Shown piece after piece: positions 17,042 to 26,370 of a DNA stretch of 64,000 bases (positions are counted from its first letter, which is position 1; every line of letters begins with the position of its first letter). Source of the DNA: an uncultured Prevotella sp. (GTDB lineage: Bacteria; Bacteroidota; Bacteroidia; Bacteroidales; Bacteroidaceae). The DNA lies in NCBI GenBank assembly GCA_938028745.1, contig CALIZL010000049.1, positions 1 to 64,000 of the forward strand, given 5' to 3'. The notes beneath the pieces are model-generated. The model was not told the origin of the DNA. It saw nothing but the letters and a program-made list of their open reading frames with translations, and searched no databases. The position numbers and the translations under genes are program-made.

Positions 17042-17049
17042 CAAATATA
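17042..17049 (-). promoter_or_regulatory. -7 box for the C10 protease operon
   Basis: On the minus strand TATATTTG matches TAnnTTTG. It predicts a start of transcription near 17035 and a leader of about 75 bases. Confidence 0.55.
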
Positions 17050-17144
17050 GGAATTAAAATCCAATATACATAAATATTCCCCCTATTTTAACACCAACGG
17101 AATTAAAAATAAAACCAAACGCCAACCAACGCCCGAAAAACCTA

Positions 17145-17984
17145 TCAGCCCTCAACAACAATCGTGTGGTAAGATGCCCCATAGCCACACCAATAGCCCA
17201 AACCGCCGTGAATATTGGTGCGAATGTTCTGCATCGAGTTAAATAGTGGGTTTCGCCCTTCGCCATGATAGTCGTCCATACTCTTCCAAAACTCGTACGA
17301 AACAGAGTCGATATGGCAGAATTTAATCGTTACAAACTCGTACCGCTTAAAGAAAGTGGCGTTGGGATTGGCCACGTTTTGCCGCGAATTGTTAACCAAA
17401 ATAGAGGCCTGCGTGGGCAAAAGACGATCGTTATAGGTGCCGAGATAAGTGGAATGAAAGTCTTTACTATGGTCATATTGCCGCACAAATACCTTGTAAT
17501 AGTCGGTTGTGGCAGGATTATCCGTAAACCCTACGCGCAGTTTAAACCAGCCTGGAAACTGCGAAAGCTCTTCTGCCTTGATGCTTGTAAGGGCAACTGG
17601 CTTGGGAATGGTGGTTACGGCATAGGCATGAAAGTTCTGAAAGTCCACGCGCAACGTATAAGTCTTGCCCACTTCGCCGCGCATGTCGGAGGTGGTATAG
17701 ATGTAAGGCGGAAAGTAATCCCTATGGGGCATGCCCGTAAGCACCACTTCGCGCGTGCCGTCGCTCACCGTTACTTTGGCCCAACGCAACAAAAAGCGGT
17801 CGAGCGAATCGGTTGATTGCAACCGCTTTGATATGGGAACAGTGGTGGTTAACTTCACAATGGGAAAGCCGCCACTATCTATCCAGCCCTCAACCACCAG
17901 CTGCGCGGGGGCTTGTTTCACCTCCGTTTCTTCGCAACCAAGGCAAAAAAACACCAACAATAATGGGAATAATAACCTATACAT
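17145..17984 (-). CDS. DUF4249 family lipoprotein
   Basis: A 279-residue lipoprotein (lipobox CLGC, C17) of the DUF4249 family (PF14054). Conserved features are the N-terminal QLVVEGWIDSGGFPIVKLT strand pair, GEVGKTYTLRVD, and a C-terminal GGLGYWCGYGAS segment. It lies 3 bases after the TonB-dependent receptor gene, the usual pairing for this family, in which the lipoprotein is thought to serve as a surface partner of the receptor. The ligand is unknown. Confidence 0.85.
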   Translation of the reverse strand: MYRLLFPLLLVFFCLGCEETEVKQAPAQLVVEGWIDSGGFPIVKLTTTVPISKRLQSTDSLDRFLLRWAKVTVSDGTREVVLTGMPHRDYFPPYIYTTSDMRGEVGKTYTLRVDFQNFHAYAVTTIPKPVALTSIKAEELSQFPGWFKLRVGFTDNPATTDYYKVFVRQYDHSKDFHSTYLGTYNDRLLPTQASILVNNSRQNVANPNATFFKRYEFVTIKFCHIDSVSYEFWKSMDDYHGEGRNPLFNSMQNIRTNIHGGLGYWCGYGASYHTIVVEG

Positions 17985-17987
17985 GGG

Positions 17988-19991
17988 CTAAAACTTAAAA
18001 AAATAACTGATGGATGGGAGAAAAGGCATTTGCTGGGGCAAAAACGATAGCGGCCTATACGAATAGCCATCGGCGTCTATACGTATGCGCCAAAACAAGT
18101 CGTTGCGCCGCATGTTGGCGTTATATACCGAGAGGTTAAGGCCATGTTCGCGGCCATTGCGACTATATAGCAGGTAGTTGGCCGAGAGGTCGAGCCGAAC
18201 ATAGGTGCTAAGCCTGGCCCCATTGTGCGGTCCGAACTGCGAAACAAGGTTGCCATCGAGTATGTAGAAATTCTCTGGTGCTGTGAATGGCGTACCACTG
18301 GCCCACACCAACGTTGCAGCAAGGCGCCAACGAGGGCTTAATTGGTATGCGGCTACGGCGTTAAGTTCGTGCACACGCTCATGACTGGCGGGATATTCGC
18401 CAAGCAAAGCTGTGCCGGGATAATGCCGTTTCGCCCTACCCCACGCGTAACTAACCCATCCCGTTAGGCAGCCCGAACGCTTTTCGAGCATCACATGCGC
18501 GCCATAATTGCGACCTTGGCCCTCAACAAGGTGTTTACTTACGTTGTCAGAAGGGTTGAAAATAACCTCGAACGGCGTGCTAACATATTCTTGTTGATGG
18601 TAAAGCCACTTATGATAAACGCCTGCCGTAAGCAGAAATGCTCCTTTAAACAAGGCGGTGCGATAGTTGGCCGAGAGGTTGATGGTGCGTTGCGGACGAT
18701 GAACGGCCGACGATGAGAGCCAAAACTCACTGGGAAGATTGAGCGAAGAGAACCCCGTACGAAAGAGGTACTGACGCTTGATGGCCCCACTAACGAGGAC
18801 TGTACCTACGGGCGACTGCCAAACAAGATGCAAAAGGGGGTCTAGGCCGTAGAAAGTGGCGTCGGGCGAGCGATAAATTGTGGCTCGTAGGCCGCCTGTT
18901 AGTTTCAGTTGTTCGGCCAATGGTAGGGCCATGTCGGCACCGAAAGATGTTTCCAACGTGCGTTGCCGTTGCGGTGCGGGGTTGATGTACTGCCTATCGC
19001 CGCTCACTTCGGGCGATTGAAGTTGCAAACGATGGTAAACCACTGCGGCATGTAGGCTTAATGGCGCAAAAGACAAGCGTGCCTTATAGCCCCAATCGGT
19101 GATAGAAGAGGGCAAACGCAAGTGTGTGTTCTCAAATCCAGTATAGAAATCATTGCCATAGGCAGAGAGGTAGGCCGTTTGTTGCAGCGTTGTTCGGCCC
19201 ATGCGCCTTGTCCAATGCAGTGCGCCCAAATAGTTGGCCCACTTCATTTTGCCTTTATATACAGATACTTTTTCGTTTAGTTCGCCATCGTCTTGTCCAC
19301 TGTAATAGTCTATTCGCAGCATGTTGTTATCGTCGGGACGGTAAGTCCACGTTACGTTTGCATCGTAAAAGCCATATTTTAAGGCCATGTCGCTCATGTT
19401 CAGCAAACGATGATAAAGCAGATTTATGTAGGCCGAACGACCCGAAAGCGTTAGTTCCATCTTGCCATTGATGGGTACGCGCAGGGTGGCTTGCGAGGAA
19501 ATAAGCCCGATACTGCCCTCACCGCCAAGCTTATGGGCAATGGTATCGGGCGAACAAAGGTCTACAAAGCCGCCTAATCTGTTGGCATGACCTGCCGAAA
19601 CTGCTGTGGGCGAAAAGCGCATTTGTGCATAATGGCTGGCGTTGAAAACGGAAAAGATGCCCAACAGATGGGCTGCGTTGTGCACAGGCACACCATTAAG
19701 GCTCATTTCGTTGTGTGCATTGTCGCACCCCTCGATGTGTAAGCCGGCATCTAGCTCGCCATTAGTCTGCACATTGGGCAGCGATTGGGCATAGCGCAGC
19801 GGGTCGGCATTGCCAAATAGCTTAGGCATGTCGTTCAGAAAGTCGAGGTTCAGCGTTATTTGCCCTAAGGCATTGGCACGCAACTTGCCCCGTAAGCGCG
19901 GCGCAACGATGTCCACGTTACGTAAGTTTGCGGCTTTCAGCGTGTCGGCTGTTTGCCCTTCGGCCGGCAAAAGGGCTGTGGCGAAGAGCAA
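17988..19991 (-). CDS. TonB-dependent outer-membrane receptor, DUF4249 partner
   Basis: At least 667 residues: a plug domain (about 25-170; LRNVDIVAPRL, then ALGQITLNLDFLNDMPKLFGNADPL) and a beta-barrel ending in aromatic FPFLPSISYFFKF, typical for outer-membrane insertion. Relatives paired with DUF4249 are usually about 750-900 residues with an N-terminal carboxypeptidase-like domain, which is absent here. No ATG exists in frame between the upstream stop near 20046 and the plug. The printed start is a TTG. A longer frame reaching back to 20045 would give a better signal peptide (KPRTWFALLFATALLPAEG) but would need an ATT or ATC start. The 5' end may have been lost. Confidence 0.82.
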   Translation of the reverse strand: MLFATALLPAEGQTADTLKAANLRNVDIVAPRLRGKLRANALGQITLNLDFLNDMPKLFGNADPLRYAQSLPNVQTNGELDAGLHIEGCDNAHNEMSLNGVPVHNAAHLLGIFSVFNASHYAQMRFSPTAVSAGHANRLGGFVDLCSPDTIAHKLGGEGSIGLISSQATLRVPINGKMELTLSGRSAYINLLYHRLLNMSDMALKYGFYDANVTWTYRPDDNNMLRIDYYSGQDDGELNEKVSVYKGKMKWANYLGALHWTRRMGRTTLQQTAYLSAYGNDFYTGFENTHLRLPSSITDWGYKARLSFAPLSLHAAVVYHRLQLQSPEVSGDRQYINPAPQRQRTLETSFGADMALPLAEQLKLTGGLRATIYRSPDATFYGLDPLLHLVWQSPVGTVLVSGAIKRQYLFRTGFSSLNLPSEFWLSSSAVHRPQRTINLSANYRTALFKGAFLLTAGVYHKWLYHQQEYVSTPFEVIFNPSDNVSKHLVEGQGRNYGAHVMLEKRSGCLTGWVSYAWGRAKRHYPGTALLGEYPASHERVHELNAVAAYQLSPRWRLAATLVWASGTPFTAPENFYILDGNLVSQFGPHNGARLSTYVRLDLSANYLLYSRNGREHGLNLSVYNANMRRNDLFWRIRIDADGYSYRPLSFLPQQMPFLPSISYFFKF

Positions 19992-20132
19992 GGCAAACCA
20001 TGTTCGGGGCTTTATGTGGTGGACTAAGTGGCGAATAATGATGGAGGGTTAAGGGTAAAAAGTTGTTGTTGGCTTGGCGTTTGGTGGGTTCTGGCTATGC
20101 AATAAGCAAGAAAAGCCCACACACGCGGCAGT

Positions 20133-20280
20133 AAAACAAAATAGAAATGGTGAGGAAACGCGCCTTTGTACAGCTGTACAACAAGGCAATGTGGTTTCAA
20201 AACAAAATAGAAATGGTATGGAAACGTGCCTTTGTACAGCCGTGCTAACAAGGCAATGGGGTTTCGATACCATTTCTATC
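20133..20280. repeat. Two ~66 bp direct repeats plus inverted end
   Basis: Units at 20133-20198 and 20199-20265 share AAAACAAAATAGAAATGGT, a CGCCTTTGTACAGC-type core and AACAAGGCAATG. The end, ATACCATTTCTAT near 20267-20279, is the reverse complement of the unit start, so a hairpin can form. The surrounding region 20046-20338 has no gene. Confidence 0.7.
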
Positions 20281-20338
20281 ACTCAACAATTTGGCATCGC
20301 CCAAGACTAACTAAGAGCCTTGGACGATGGAAATGAGG

Positions 20339-21670
20339 TTACTTATTGAACATTCTTTCAAACGATTTAATCAAGTCGCTAGCCTGTTTGTACACATCGG
20401 GGAAGTTCTTCTTGGTGAAGTAGTCGTTAAAGCCGTAGCTGGTTTTATCGTCAAATTTCAACAAAACGTAGGGTTTCCACATCACTTTATACTCCTGTGT
20501 GAGGTTGTCGTGTACTTGTTCTGCAAATACACCTAAATCGATATTGGCGCTACGCTTGTCTAAACCCTTCAAGAACAGACCTGCATTGAGGTGATTATTG
20601 GCCTGCTCTACGAAACCTTTGGATTCTTTTTCGGTGTAACGAACAAAGTTGTTGTTCTTATACGTGCCGCCTTCTTCAAGCTTTCTGTACCAACTGTTAA
20701 ACGTGCTGCCATCGTCTATCTTACCTTTGAACTGCACTTCACCCAGAATGTCGAATGCCATGCTTACCTCTCCCACGCCCTGAATGCGGTCGTTGGTGGC
20801 CTTACCATTAGCAGAAATCATCATGTTGAACAGCTTTTGGTTGCCAATTGTTGCAGTGGCCTCAATCTTTGCACCCTTACCTGCCTCGAACAATGCACGC
20901 TTAACCTCCAACACATAGTTGTTGATGGTTAGCTTGCAGTTGGCCTCGATATTGTCTTTTGCCACGTCGAGCGTGCCGTTTGTAGATACCTTGGTGTTCA
21001 ATTCGCCCGTCATCAAGGTGTTTCCGCCCTGCGTAAGCGTAAGTGTTGCATGTTCGGGGATGTTTAATTTGGTTTCAATCTTGGTGCGATCGTAATGTCC
21101 ATTGCCTTTATATTCCCTTTCTTCATCGTCCAAGAAAGGCACGTACATATTGGCTTGCTTACCCTCAAGCACAAGTTTAAGCACACATTCCTTGCCGTTA
21201 TTGTCGTTAAAGGCGAACTGCAAGTCGTTGGCATCCTCCCTAACCCATTGTCCGTTTACTACTTTAAAGTGGCCTTTAATCTGCGAAAGGTCGATCATGC
21301 GCTGCATAACCTTCATGTCGTTCTCGCGTTTGCCAAGGTCGGTCCAAAAGCTTTTCAGCTTATCCTTCCACCACTTGTTAATCTTGGCCGTGGCATGTTC
21401 GCCCGAAAGGTTGTCGTGTACATAGTTGGCAATGTTCTCAATGTTGGTAAAGTCGGTTGATTTAACCAGTGCCAAGGCGCGTTTAGCGGTTTTGTCCAAC
21501 TCAAGCTTTTTCTGTTCGGGGGTCAGTTCGGTGTTAATCTCGGTTTTGTCTCCTGGGTCTGTTCCGCCTGGAATAGTGGGTTTGTCGTCGTTCGACGAGC
21601 CACAAGCGGCCACACCGAACACCAAAGAGGCACCTAACATTAGGTACCCAAAGCGTCTAAATTCTCTCAT
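20339..21670 (-). CDS. Lipoprotein of unknown function
   Basis: A 443-residue lipoprotein with lipobox VAAC (C23) followed by GSSNDD, a flexible acidic linker (PTIPGGTDPGDKTE) and a folded region from about residue 50. The fold alternates helices (DKTAKRALALVKSTDF) with long beta hairpins (HATLTLTQGGNTLMTGELN). Two segments, YVHDNLSGEHATAKINKWWK and QVHDNLTQEYKVMWKP, resemble each other and hint at an internal duplication. I do not recognise a family. It is downstream of the polyprenyl synthase gene in the same direction with a 139-base gap, and probably has its own promoter. Confidence 0.7.
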   Translation of the reverse strand: MREFRRFGYLMLGASLVFGVAACGSSNDDKPTIPGGTDPGDKTEINTELTPEQKKLELDKTAKRALALVKSTDFTNIENIANYVHDNLSGEHATAKINKWWKDKLKSFWTDLGKRENDMKVMQRMIDLSQIKGHFKVVNGQWVREDANDLQFAFNDNNGKECVLKLVLEGKQANMYVPFLDDEEREYKGNGHYDRTKIETKLNIPEHATLTLTQGGNTLMTGELNTKVSTNGTLDVAKDNIEANCKLTINNYVLEVKRALFEAGKGAKIEATATIGNQKLFNMMISANGKATNDRIQGVGEVSMAFDILGEVQFKGKIDDGSTFNSWYRKLEEGGTYKNNNFVRYTEKESKGFVEQANNHLNAGLFLKGLDKRSANIDLGVFAEQVHDNLTQEYKVMWKPYVLLKFDDKTSYGFNDYFTKKNFPDVYKQASDLIKSFERMFNK

Positions 21671-21809
21671 GCTATCTAATTTAATTGTTAATTAATGGCC
21701 TTATGGCCGTGTTTGGTTATGTTAAGTTATTGAAGTCTGTAATTTGTAAGCTGTTGATTTGGCGTGTTTTCCTTAGTCATAGTGTGCTCATACACAAGGA
21801 AAACTTTTA

Positions 21810-22787
21810 TCAATTGTTTCTATCTATTATAAAGCTTACGTATGCTTTCAAAGCGTCTTGCAGTTGTGGCTGAGCAATGTATTGGTTGATAAACCCATCA
21901 GTAAGTGCCTGACATTCGGCCATCTTTTGTTCGGCATAGGCTATTCCGCCGTTGTTCTTGGTAAACTCAACCAACTGAGCAATCTCTTCGGCCGACACGT
22001 TTCGTGCTTTTACTTTGCGTGCCAAGGCCGCCATTTGGCTGTCGCCAGTGTTGTTAAGCGCATAAAGCACGGGCAAAGTTAGCTTACCTTCGGCCATATC
22101 GTTACCAGTTGGCTTGCCTAAGTCGGCCGATTGATAATAATCAAAGATGTCGTCGCGAATCTGAAAGATAACGCCCACGTTGCGTCCAAAGGCGCGAGCC
22201 GCCTCAACAGCTTGCTTGTCGGCTCCTCCGGCCTTTGCTCCAATCACGGCACAAGCCTCAAACAAGGCGGCCGTCTTTTGTTTTATCACCTCGAAATACA
22301 CCTCTTCCGAGAAGTTGGTGTTGGCAATGTTGGTTAGTTGCAGTATCTCGCCGTTCGATAACGTGCGACCCAGTTCGGCCAAGTCGCAAACAATGTCGCA
22401 ATCGTTTGTGCGCGCAATGTTAAGCAAGGCCGTAGAGAGAATATAATCGCCAACCAGCACCGCCACCTTATTGTTATACGAAGCGTTAACCGATGCTTGC
22501 CCCCGGCGTTCGCCACTTTCGTCTACCACATCGTCGTGCACAAGGCTTGCCGTGTGCAATAATTCAAGTCCAACAGCGGCATATTGCGCCACAGGTGTAA
22601 CCTTGCCAAAGCTTTTGGCCATCAGCAAGATAAGTATGGGGCGCATGCGCTTGCCGCCTTTGGCGCGAACATGCTCTAATGCCTGACCCAACAGTCCGTC
22701 TTTGTGGGTCAACGACTCGTCGAACAGCGCGATAAAGTCTTTTAATTCGGTATGTATAGGTGTCCGTATGGTCGACAAATAATTCAT
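21810..22787 (-). CDS. Long-chain trans-polyprenyl diphosphate synthase
   Basis: A 325-residue class of enzyme that extends farnesyl diphosphate with isopentenyl diphosphate, here probably for the menaquinone side chain. Both aspartate-rich motifs are intact: DDVVD at 85-89 and DDIFD at 212-216. GGKRMRP (44-50) binds the substrate. Small residues before the first motif and the length fit long-chain synthases. It is divergent from polA. A -7 box on its strand (TAAATTTG, 22806-22813) lies about 19 bases before the ATG, implying a leader of only about 12 bases. Confidence 0.93.
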   Translation of the reverse strand: MNYLSTIRTPIHTELKDFIALFDESLTHKDGLLGQALEHVRAKGGKRMRPILILLMAKSFGKVTPVAQYAAVGLELLHTASLVHDDVVDESGERRGQASVNASYNNKVAVLVGDYILSTALLNIARTNDCDIVCDLAELGRTLSNGEILQLTNIANTNFSEEVYFEVIKQKTAALFEACAVIGAKAGGADKQAVEAARAFGRNVGVIFQIRDDIFDYYQSADLGKPTGNDMAEGKLTLPVLYALNNTGDSQMAALARKVKARNVSAEEIAQLVEFTKNNGGIAYAEQKMAECQALTDGFINQYIAQPQLQDALKAYVSFIIDRNN

Positions 22788-22805
22788 GTATTCTCAAATT
22801 TGACA

Positions 22806-22813
22806 CAAATTTA
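22806..22813 (-). promoter_or_regulatory. -7 box for the polyprenyl synthase gene
   Basis: The minus strand reads TAAATTTG, a full match to TAnnTTTG, in the short divergent space between this gene and polA. Confidence 0.5.
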
Positions 22814-22876
22814 CACAATAAATCGTTACTAACCCCATTTTATTTCGTAATTTTACACGATATAACAATAAAACTT

Positions 22877-25660
22877 ATGGATAAACTATTCCTCATAGAT
22901 GCTTACGCTTTGATATATCGCTCGTATTATGCCTTTATCAATAACCCACGCATCAACTCGAAAGGACTTAACACTTCGGCCGTAATGGGCTTTTGTAACA
23001 CCCTTAACGAGGTGCTTAACAAGGAGCAACCCTCGCACATTGGCGTGGCTTTCGACCACGGACTGACTTTTAGAAACGAAGCTTTTCCGCAATATAAGGC
23101 ACAACGCGAGGCAACACCCGAAGATATCAAGCTATCTGTGCCCATTATCAAAGACATCCTTACAGCCTACCACATCCCAGTGTTGCAAGTAGACGGCTTT
23201 GAGGCCGACGACGTTATCGGTACGCTTGCACTGAAAGCTGGCGAACAAGGCGTTGACACTTACATGCTAACGCCCGATAAAGACTATGCACAACTGGTGC
23301 GCCCCAACGTTTATATGTATCGTCCACGACATGGCGGCGGGTACGAAACGATGGGTCCCGACGAGGTGAACCAAAAGTACAACATATCTTCGCCTTTGCA
23401 GGTTATCGACCTATTGGCTCTAATGGGCGACTCGGCCGACAACTTTCCAGGCTGTCCGGGCGTAGGCGAAAAGACGGCATCTAAACTTATCAACGAGTTT
23501 GGAACGGTGGAAAAGCTGCTCGAAAACACTGCGCAACTGAAAGGAAAGATGCGCGAAAAGGTGGAAGGAGCCGTTGAAGACATCAAAATGTCGAAGTTTT
23601 TGGCCACCATACGAACGGACGTGCCACTGGAATTAGACCTCGAACAGCTACGACTGAAAGAGCCCGACACGGCCAAACTGCAAGAGATATTTACCGAATT
23701 AGAGTTTAAGAGCTTTGCCAACCGCTTGCTAAACAAGGCCGAAAAGCCTAAAAAGGCGGACAACAGGCAGCTTTCGCTGTTCGACGAACCTGCAAGGGCA
23801 GAGGCCGACAACAGCTTATCCGAACCCCTGTCGGCACCCGTTGCCAATCGACAAACGATTGAAACCACACCCCACGAGTATCATTTGGTGCAGACAGAGG
23901 CCGACATACAAGCCCTCGTTAACCTGCTTTCGGCTGCCGATATAATCAGTCTGGACACCGAAACAACCTCTACCAACGCCATTGATGCCCAATTGGTGGG
24001 GCTTAGTTTTGCCGTAGAAGAGAAGAAAGCCTACTATGTACCAGTGCCCGAACAGGCTAACGAGGCGCAAAACATCGTGGATAAGTTTAAGGCTATATAC
24101 GAAAATCCAAACACTTTAAAGGTAGGACAGAATATAAAATACGACCTTGAAGTTCTTCGCAACTATGGAATAATGCTGCAAGGGCCTCTATTCGATACCA
24201 TGATTGCCCATTATCTGCTGCAACCCGAACTGCGCCATAACATGGATTTCATGGCCGAAGTGTACCTGAACTACGAAACAGTGCACATCGATGCCCTTAT
24301 CGGAGCGAAGGGAAAAACGCAGAAAAACATGCGCGAACTGGCTCCTAGCGAGGTGTATGCCTACGCTTGCGAAGATGCCGACATAACGCTGCAACTTAAA
24401 AACGTGCTTCAACCCAAGCTTGTTGAGGCTGGTGTGGAACGTCTTTTCAACGAAGTGGAGATGCCGTTGATACCGGTTTTGGCCGAAATGGAGTGTAATG
24501 GCGTGCGCATTGACACGGCTGCACTGAAAGAAACATCGCAAGTTTTCACCGAACGCATGCTGCAATTGGAGCAAGAAATCTACCAAGCGGCTGGCAAAAC
24601 GTTCAACGTGGCATCGCCAAAACAAGTGGGCGACATCCTTTTTGGCGAGATGAAAATCATTGATAAGCCCAAGAAAACCAAGACAGGACAATATGTTACC
24701 AGCGAAGAGGTGTTGCAAACACTTCGCTCTAAGCACCCCATCGTGGCGCATATTCTAGATTATCGCGCGCTGAAAAAGCTGCTCGGCACATACGTAGACG
24801 CGCTGCCCAAACTGATAAACCCACGCACGGGCCACATCCACACGTCGTTTAACCAAGCAGTTACGGCCACTGGTCGACTTTCTTCGAGCGACCCTAACCT
24901 GCAAAACATCCCTGTTCGCGGCGAAGATGGCAAAGAAATACGCAAGTGTTTCATTCCCGAAGAGGGCTGCGAGTTCTTCTCGGCAGATTATAGTCAGATT
25001 GAATTGCGCGTTATGGCTCATCTTAGTCAGGATGCCAACATGCTAGATGCCTTCCGCGAAGGCTACGATATCCATGCTGCAACGGCCGCAAAGATTTACG
25101 ATAAGCCCGTTTCGGAGGTTACACGCGACGAACGAACGAAGGCTAAACGCGCCAACTTCGGCATTATCTACGGCATAACGGTGTTTGGTTTGGCCGATAG
25201 GCTCAACATCGAGCGTGCAGAGGCTAAGCAACTTATCGACGGATATTTCAAGATGTTTCCGCAAGTGCGCGACTATATGGAGCAAGCCAAGGAGACGGCA
25301 AAGGCCAATGGCTACGTGGAAACGTTCTTCCATCGCCGCCGTTACTTGCCAGACATCAACAGTAGCAATGCAACGGTGCGCGGAATTGCCGAACGCAACG
25401 CCATCAATGCTCCCATACAAGGGTCGGCAGCCGACATCATTAAGGTGGCTATGGTGCGCATTTTCCAACGTTTCCAGCGAGAAAACATCCGCTCGAAGAT
25501 GATTTTACAGGTGCACGACGAACTTAATTTCAGCGTTCTTCCAACTGAGAAAGAACAGGTTGAACGCATTGTTATGGAAGAAATGCAAGCTGCCTACCCG
25601 CTAGATGTGCCCTTGGTGGCCGATGGCGGTTGGGGAAACAATTGGTTGGAGGCACATTAG
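22877..25660 (+). CDS. polA: DNA polymerase I
   Basis: A 927-residue PolA. The start at 22877 gives MDKLFLIDAYALIYRS, the standard N-terminus; the longer frame upstream overlaps the divergent gene. The 5'-3' exonuclease spans about 1-290 (QVDGFEADDVIGTLA; GDSADNFPGCPGVGEKTA). The 3'-5' proofreading domain keeps its acidic residues: DTE in SLDTETTS, NIKYD, and YACED. The polymerase domain has DYSQIELRVMAH, KRANFGIIYGIT and QVHDEL. It is the only rightward gene in the 14.5-33 kb block. A weak -7-like TAATTTTA lies about 20 bases upstream. The stop codon is followed at once by GAAAGGTGAAAAGG minisatellite repeats. Confidence 0.97.
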   Translation: MDKLFLIDAYALIYRSYYAFINNPRINSKGLNTSAVMGFCNTLNEVLNKEQPSHIGVAFDHGLTFRNEAFPQYKAQREATPEDIKLSVPIIKDILTAYHIPVLQVDGFEADDVIGTLALKAGEQGVDTYMLTPDKDYAQLVRPNVYMYRPRHGGGYETMGPDEVNQKYNISSPLQVIDLLALMGDSADNFPGCPGVGEKTASKLINEFGTVEKLLENTAQLKGKMREKVEGAVEDIKMSKFLATIRTDVPLELDLEQLRLKEPDTAKLQEIFTELEFKSFANRLLNKAEKPKKADNRQLSLFDEPARAEADNSLSEPLSAPVANRQTIETTPHEYHLVQTEADIQALVNLLSAADIISLDTETTSTNAIDAQLVGLSFAVEEKKAYYVPVPEQANEAQNIVDKFKAIYENPNTLKVGQNIKYDLEVLRNYGIMLQGPLFDTMIAHYLLQPELRHNMDFMAEVYLNYETVHIDALIGAKGKTQKNMRELAPSEVYAYACEDADITLQLKNVLQPKLVEAGVERLFNEVEMPLIPVLAEMECNGVRIDTAALKETSQVFTERMLQLEQEIYQAAGKTFNVASPKQVGDILFGEMKIIDKPKKTKTGQYVTSEEVLQTLRSKHPIVAHILDYRALKKLLGTYVDALPKLINPRTGHIHTSFNQAVTATGRLSSSDPNLQNIPVRGEDGKEIRKCFIPEEGCEFFSADYSQIELRVMAHLSQDANMLDAFREGYDIHAATAAKIYDKPVSEVTRDERTKAKRANFGIIYGITVFGLADRLNIERAEAKQLIDGYFKMFPQVRDYMEQAKETAKANGYVETFFHRRRYLPDINSSNATVRGIAERNAINAPIQGSAADIIKVAMVRIFQRFQRENIRSKMILQVHDELNFSVLPTEKEQVERIVMEEMQAAYPLDVPLVADGGWGNNWLEAH

Positions 25661-25858
25661 AAAGGTGAAAAGGTGAAAGGGTGAAAAGATGGCTAACGCC
25701 GTGAAAGGTGAAAGAGTGAAAGGGTGAAAAGGTGAAAAATGGCTGCGCCTACCACGCTTGTTCACTATAAAAGTGAAATAAAAGCGTAATTTCACCTTAT
25801 GTTCCTTATGTTCTTCTGTCAAAATAGAAAGGGTGAAAAGGTGAAAGGGTGAAAAATG
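25661..25858 (+). repeat. GGTGAAA minisatellite tracts
   Basis: Degenerate 8-9 bp repeats (AAAGGTGAAAAGGTGAAAG) in two tracts, each followed by AAATGGCTGCGCC or a close variant. Related tracts lie at 29263-29322 in the same sense and at 56606-56718 and 63092-63275 in the opposite sense. Confidence 0.75.
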
Positions 25859-25959
25859 GCTGCACACCATAGGCATTTGGCTTAACTCATTAACTCATTA
25901 AAAAGATGGCTGCGCCTGCTAATTAACGAGCTGGGCTTTTTTGGGTTAGTACATCTACA

Positions 25960-26130
25960 AGAACTATGTAGTGCAAGTACAAGACACTTGTAGCGTGAGT
26001 ACAGGATGCTTGTAGTGCTAGTACAAGATACCTTGTAGTGCCAGTACAAGACGCTTGTAGTGCTAGTACAAGATGCTTATAGCGTGAGTACAAGACGCTT
26101 GTAGCGTCAGTACAAGGTGCTTTGTACTGA
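25960..26130. repeat. Hairpin-forming 22-bp array, copy 1
   Basis: About six to seven units of 22-23 bp (CTTGTAGTGCTAGTACAAG plus 3 bases). Each unit can fold with CTTGTA/TACAAG arms, and TACAAG-nnn-CTTGTA across unit borders gives an alternative pairing. A shorter array is at 39131-39235. Confidence 0.8.
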
Positions 26131-26306
26131 TGCTTACGCCCGATATGTGCTAACTATCCCATAGCACAATTAATGCCAATACTAATTCGTTTCGATTATA
26201 ACTGAACCACTCGTCAACTTGTTAACCCGTTAACTAGGCCACTTGTCTTCTCGTTAACTTGTTAATTTGTCAACTCATCAACCAAGACTACACGTCAATT
26301 AAGCCC

Positions 26307-26350
26307 ATAATAAAAGCGTTCGAGTTAAGTTCTCGAACGCTTTTTATTAT
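26307..26350. terminator. Bidirectional terminator between polA side and DUF417
   Basis: ATAATAAAAGCGTTCGAG and its near-perfect complement flank a 7-base loop (TTAAGTT). A/T runs on both sides let it work in both directions; it lies just after the DUF417 gene stop. Confidence 0.88.
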
Positions 26351-26370
26351 AAACCAACAAATGTTTCCGC

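Larger units (their letters stand above)
25661..26306. other. Repeat-filled gap after polA
   Basis: No gene. It holds GGTGAAAAGG-type minisatellites (25661-25740 and 25827-25858), TTGGCTTAACTCATTAACTC words near 25877, a hairpin-forming 22-bp array (25960-26130), and C-rich aactc/gttaac words at 26200-26285. Confidence 0.75.

Noticed and set aside
22760..22876. Longer N-terminus for DNA polymerase I
   Set aside because: It overlaps the divergent polyprenyl synthase gene and its promoter; MDKLFLIDAYA is the conserved start.
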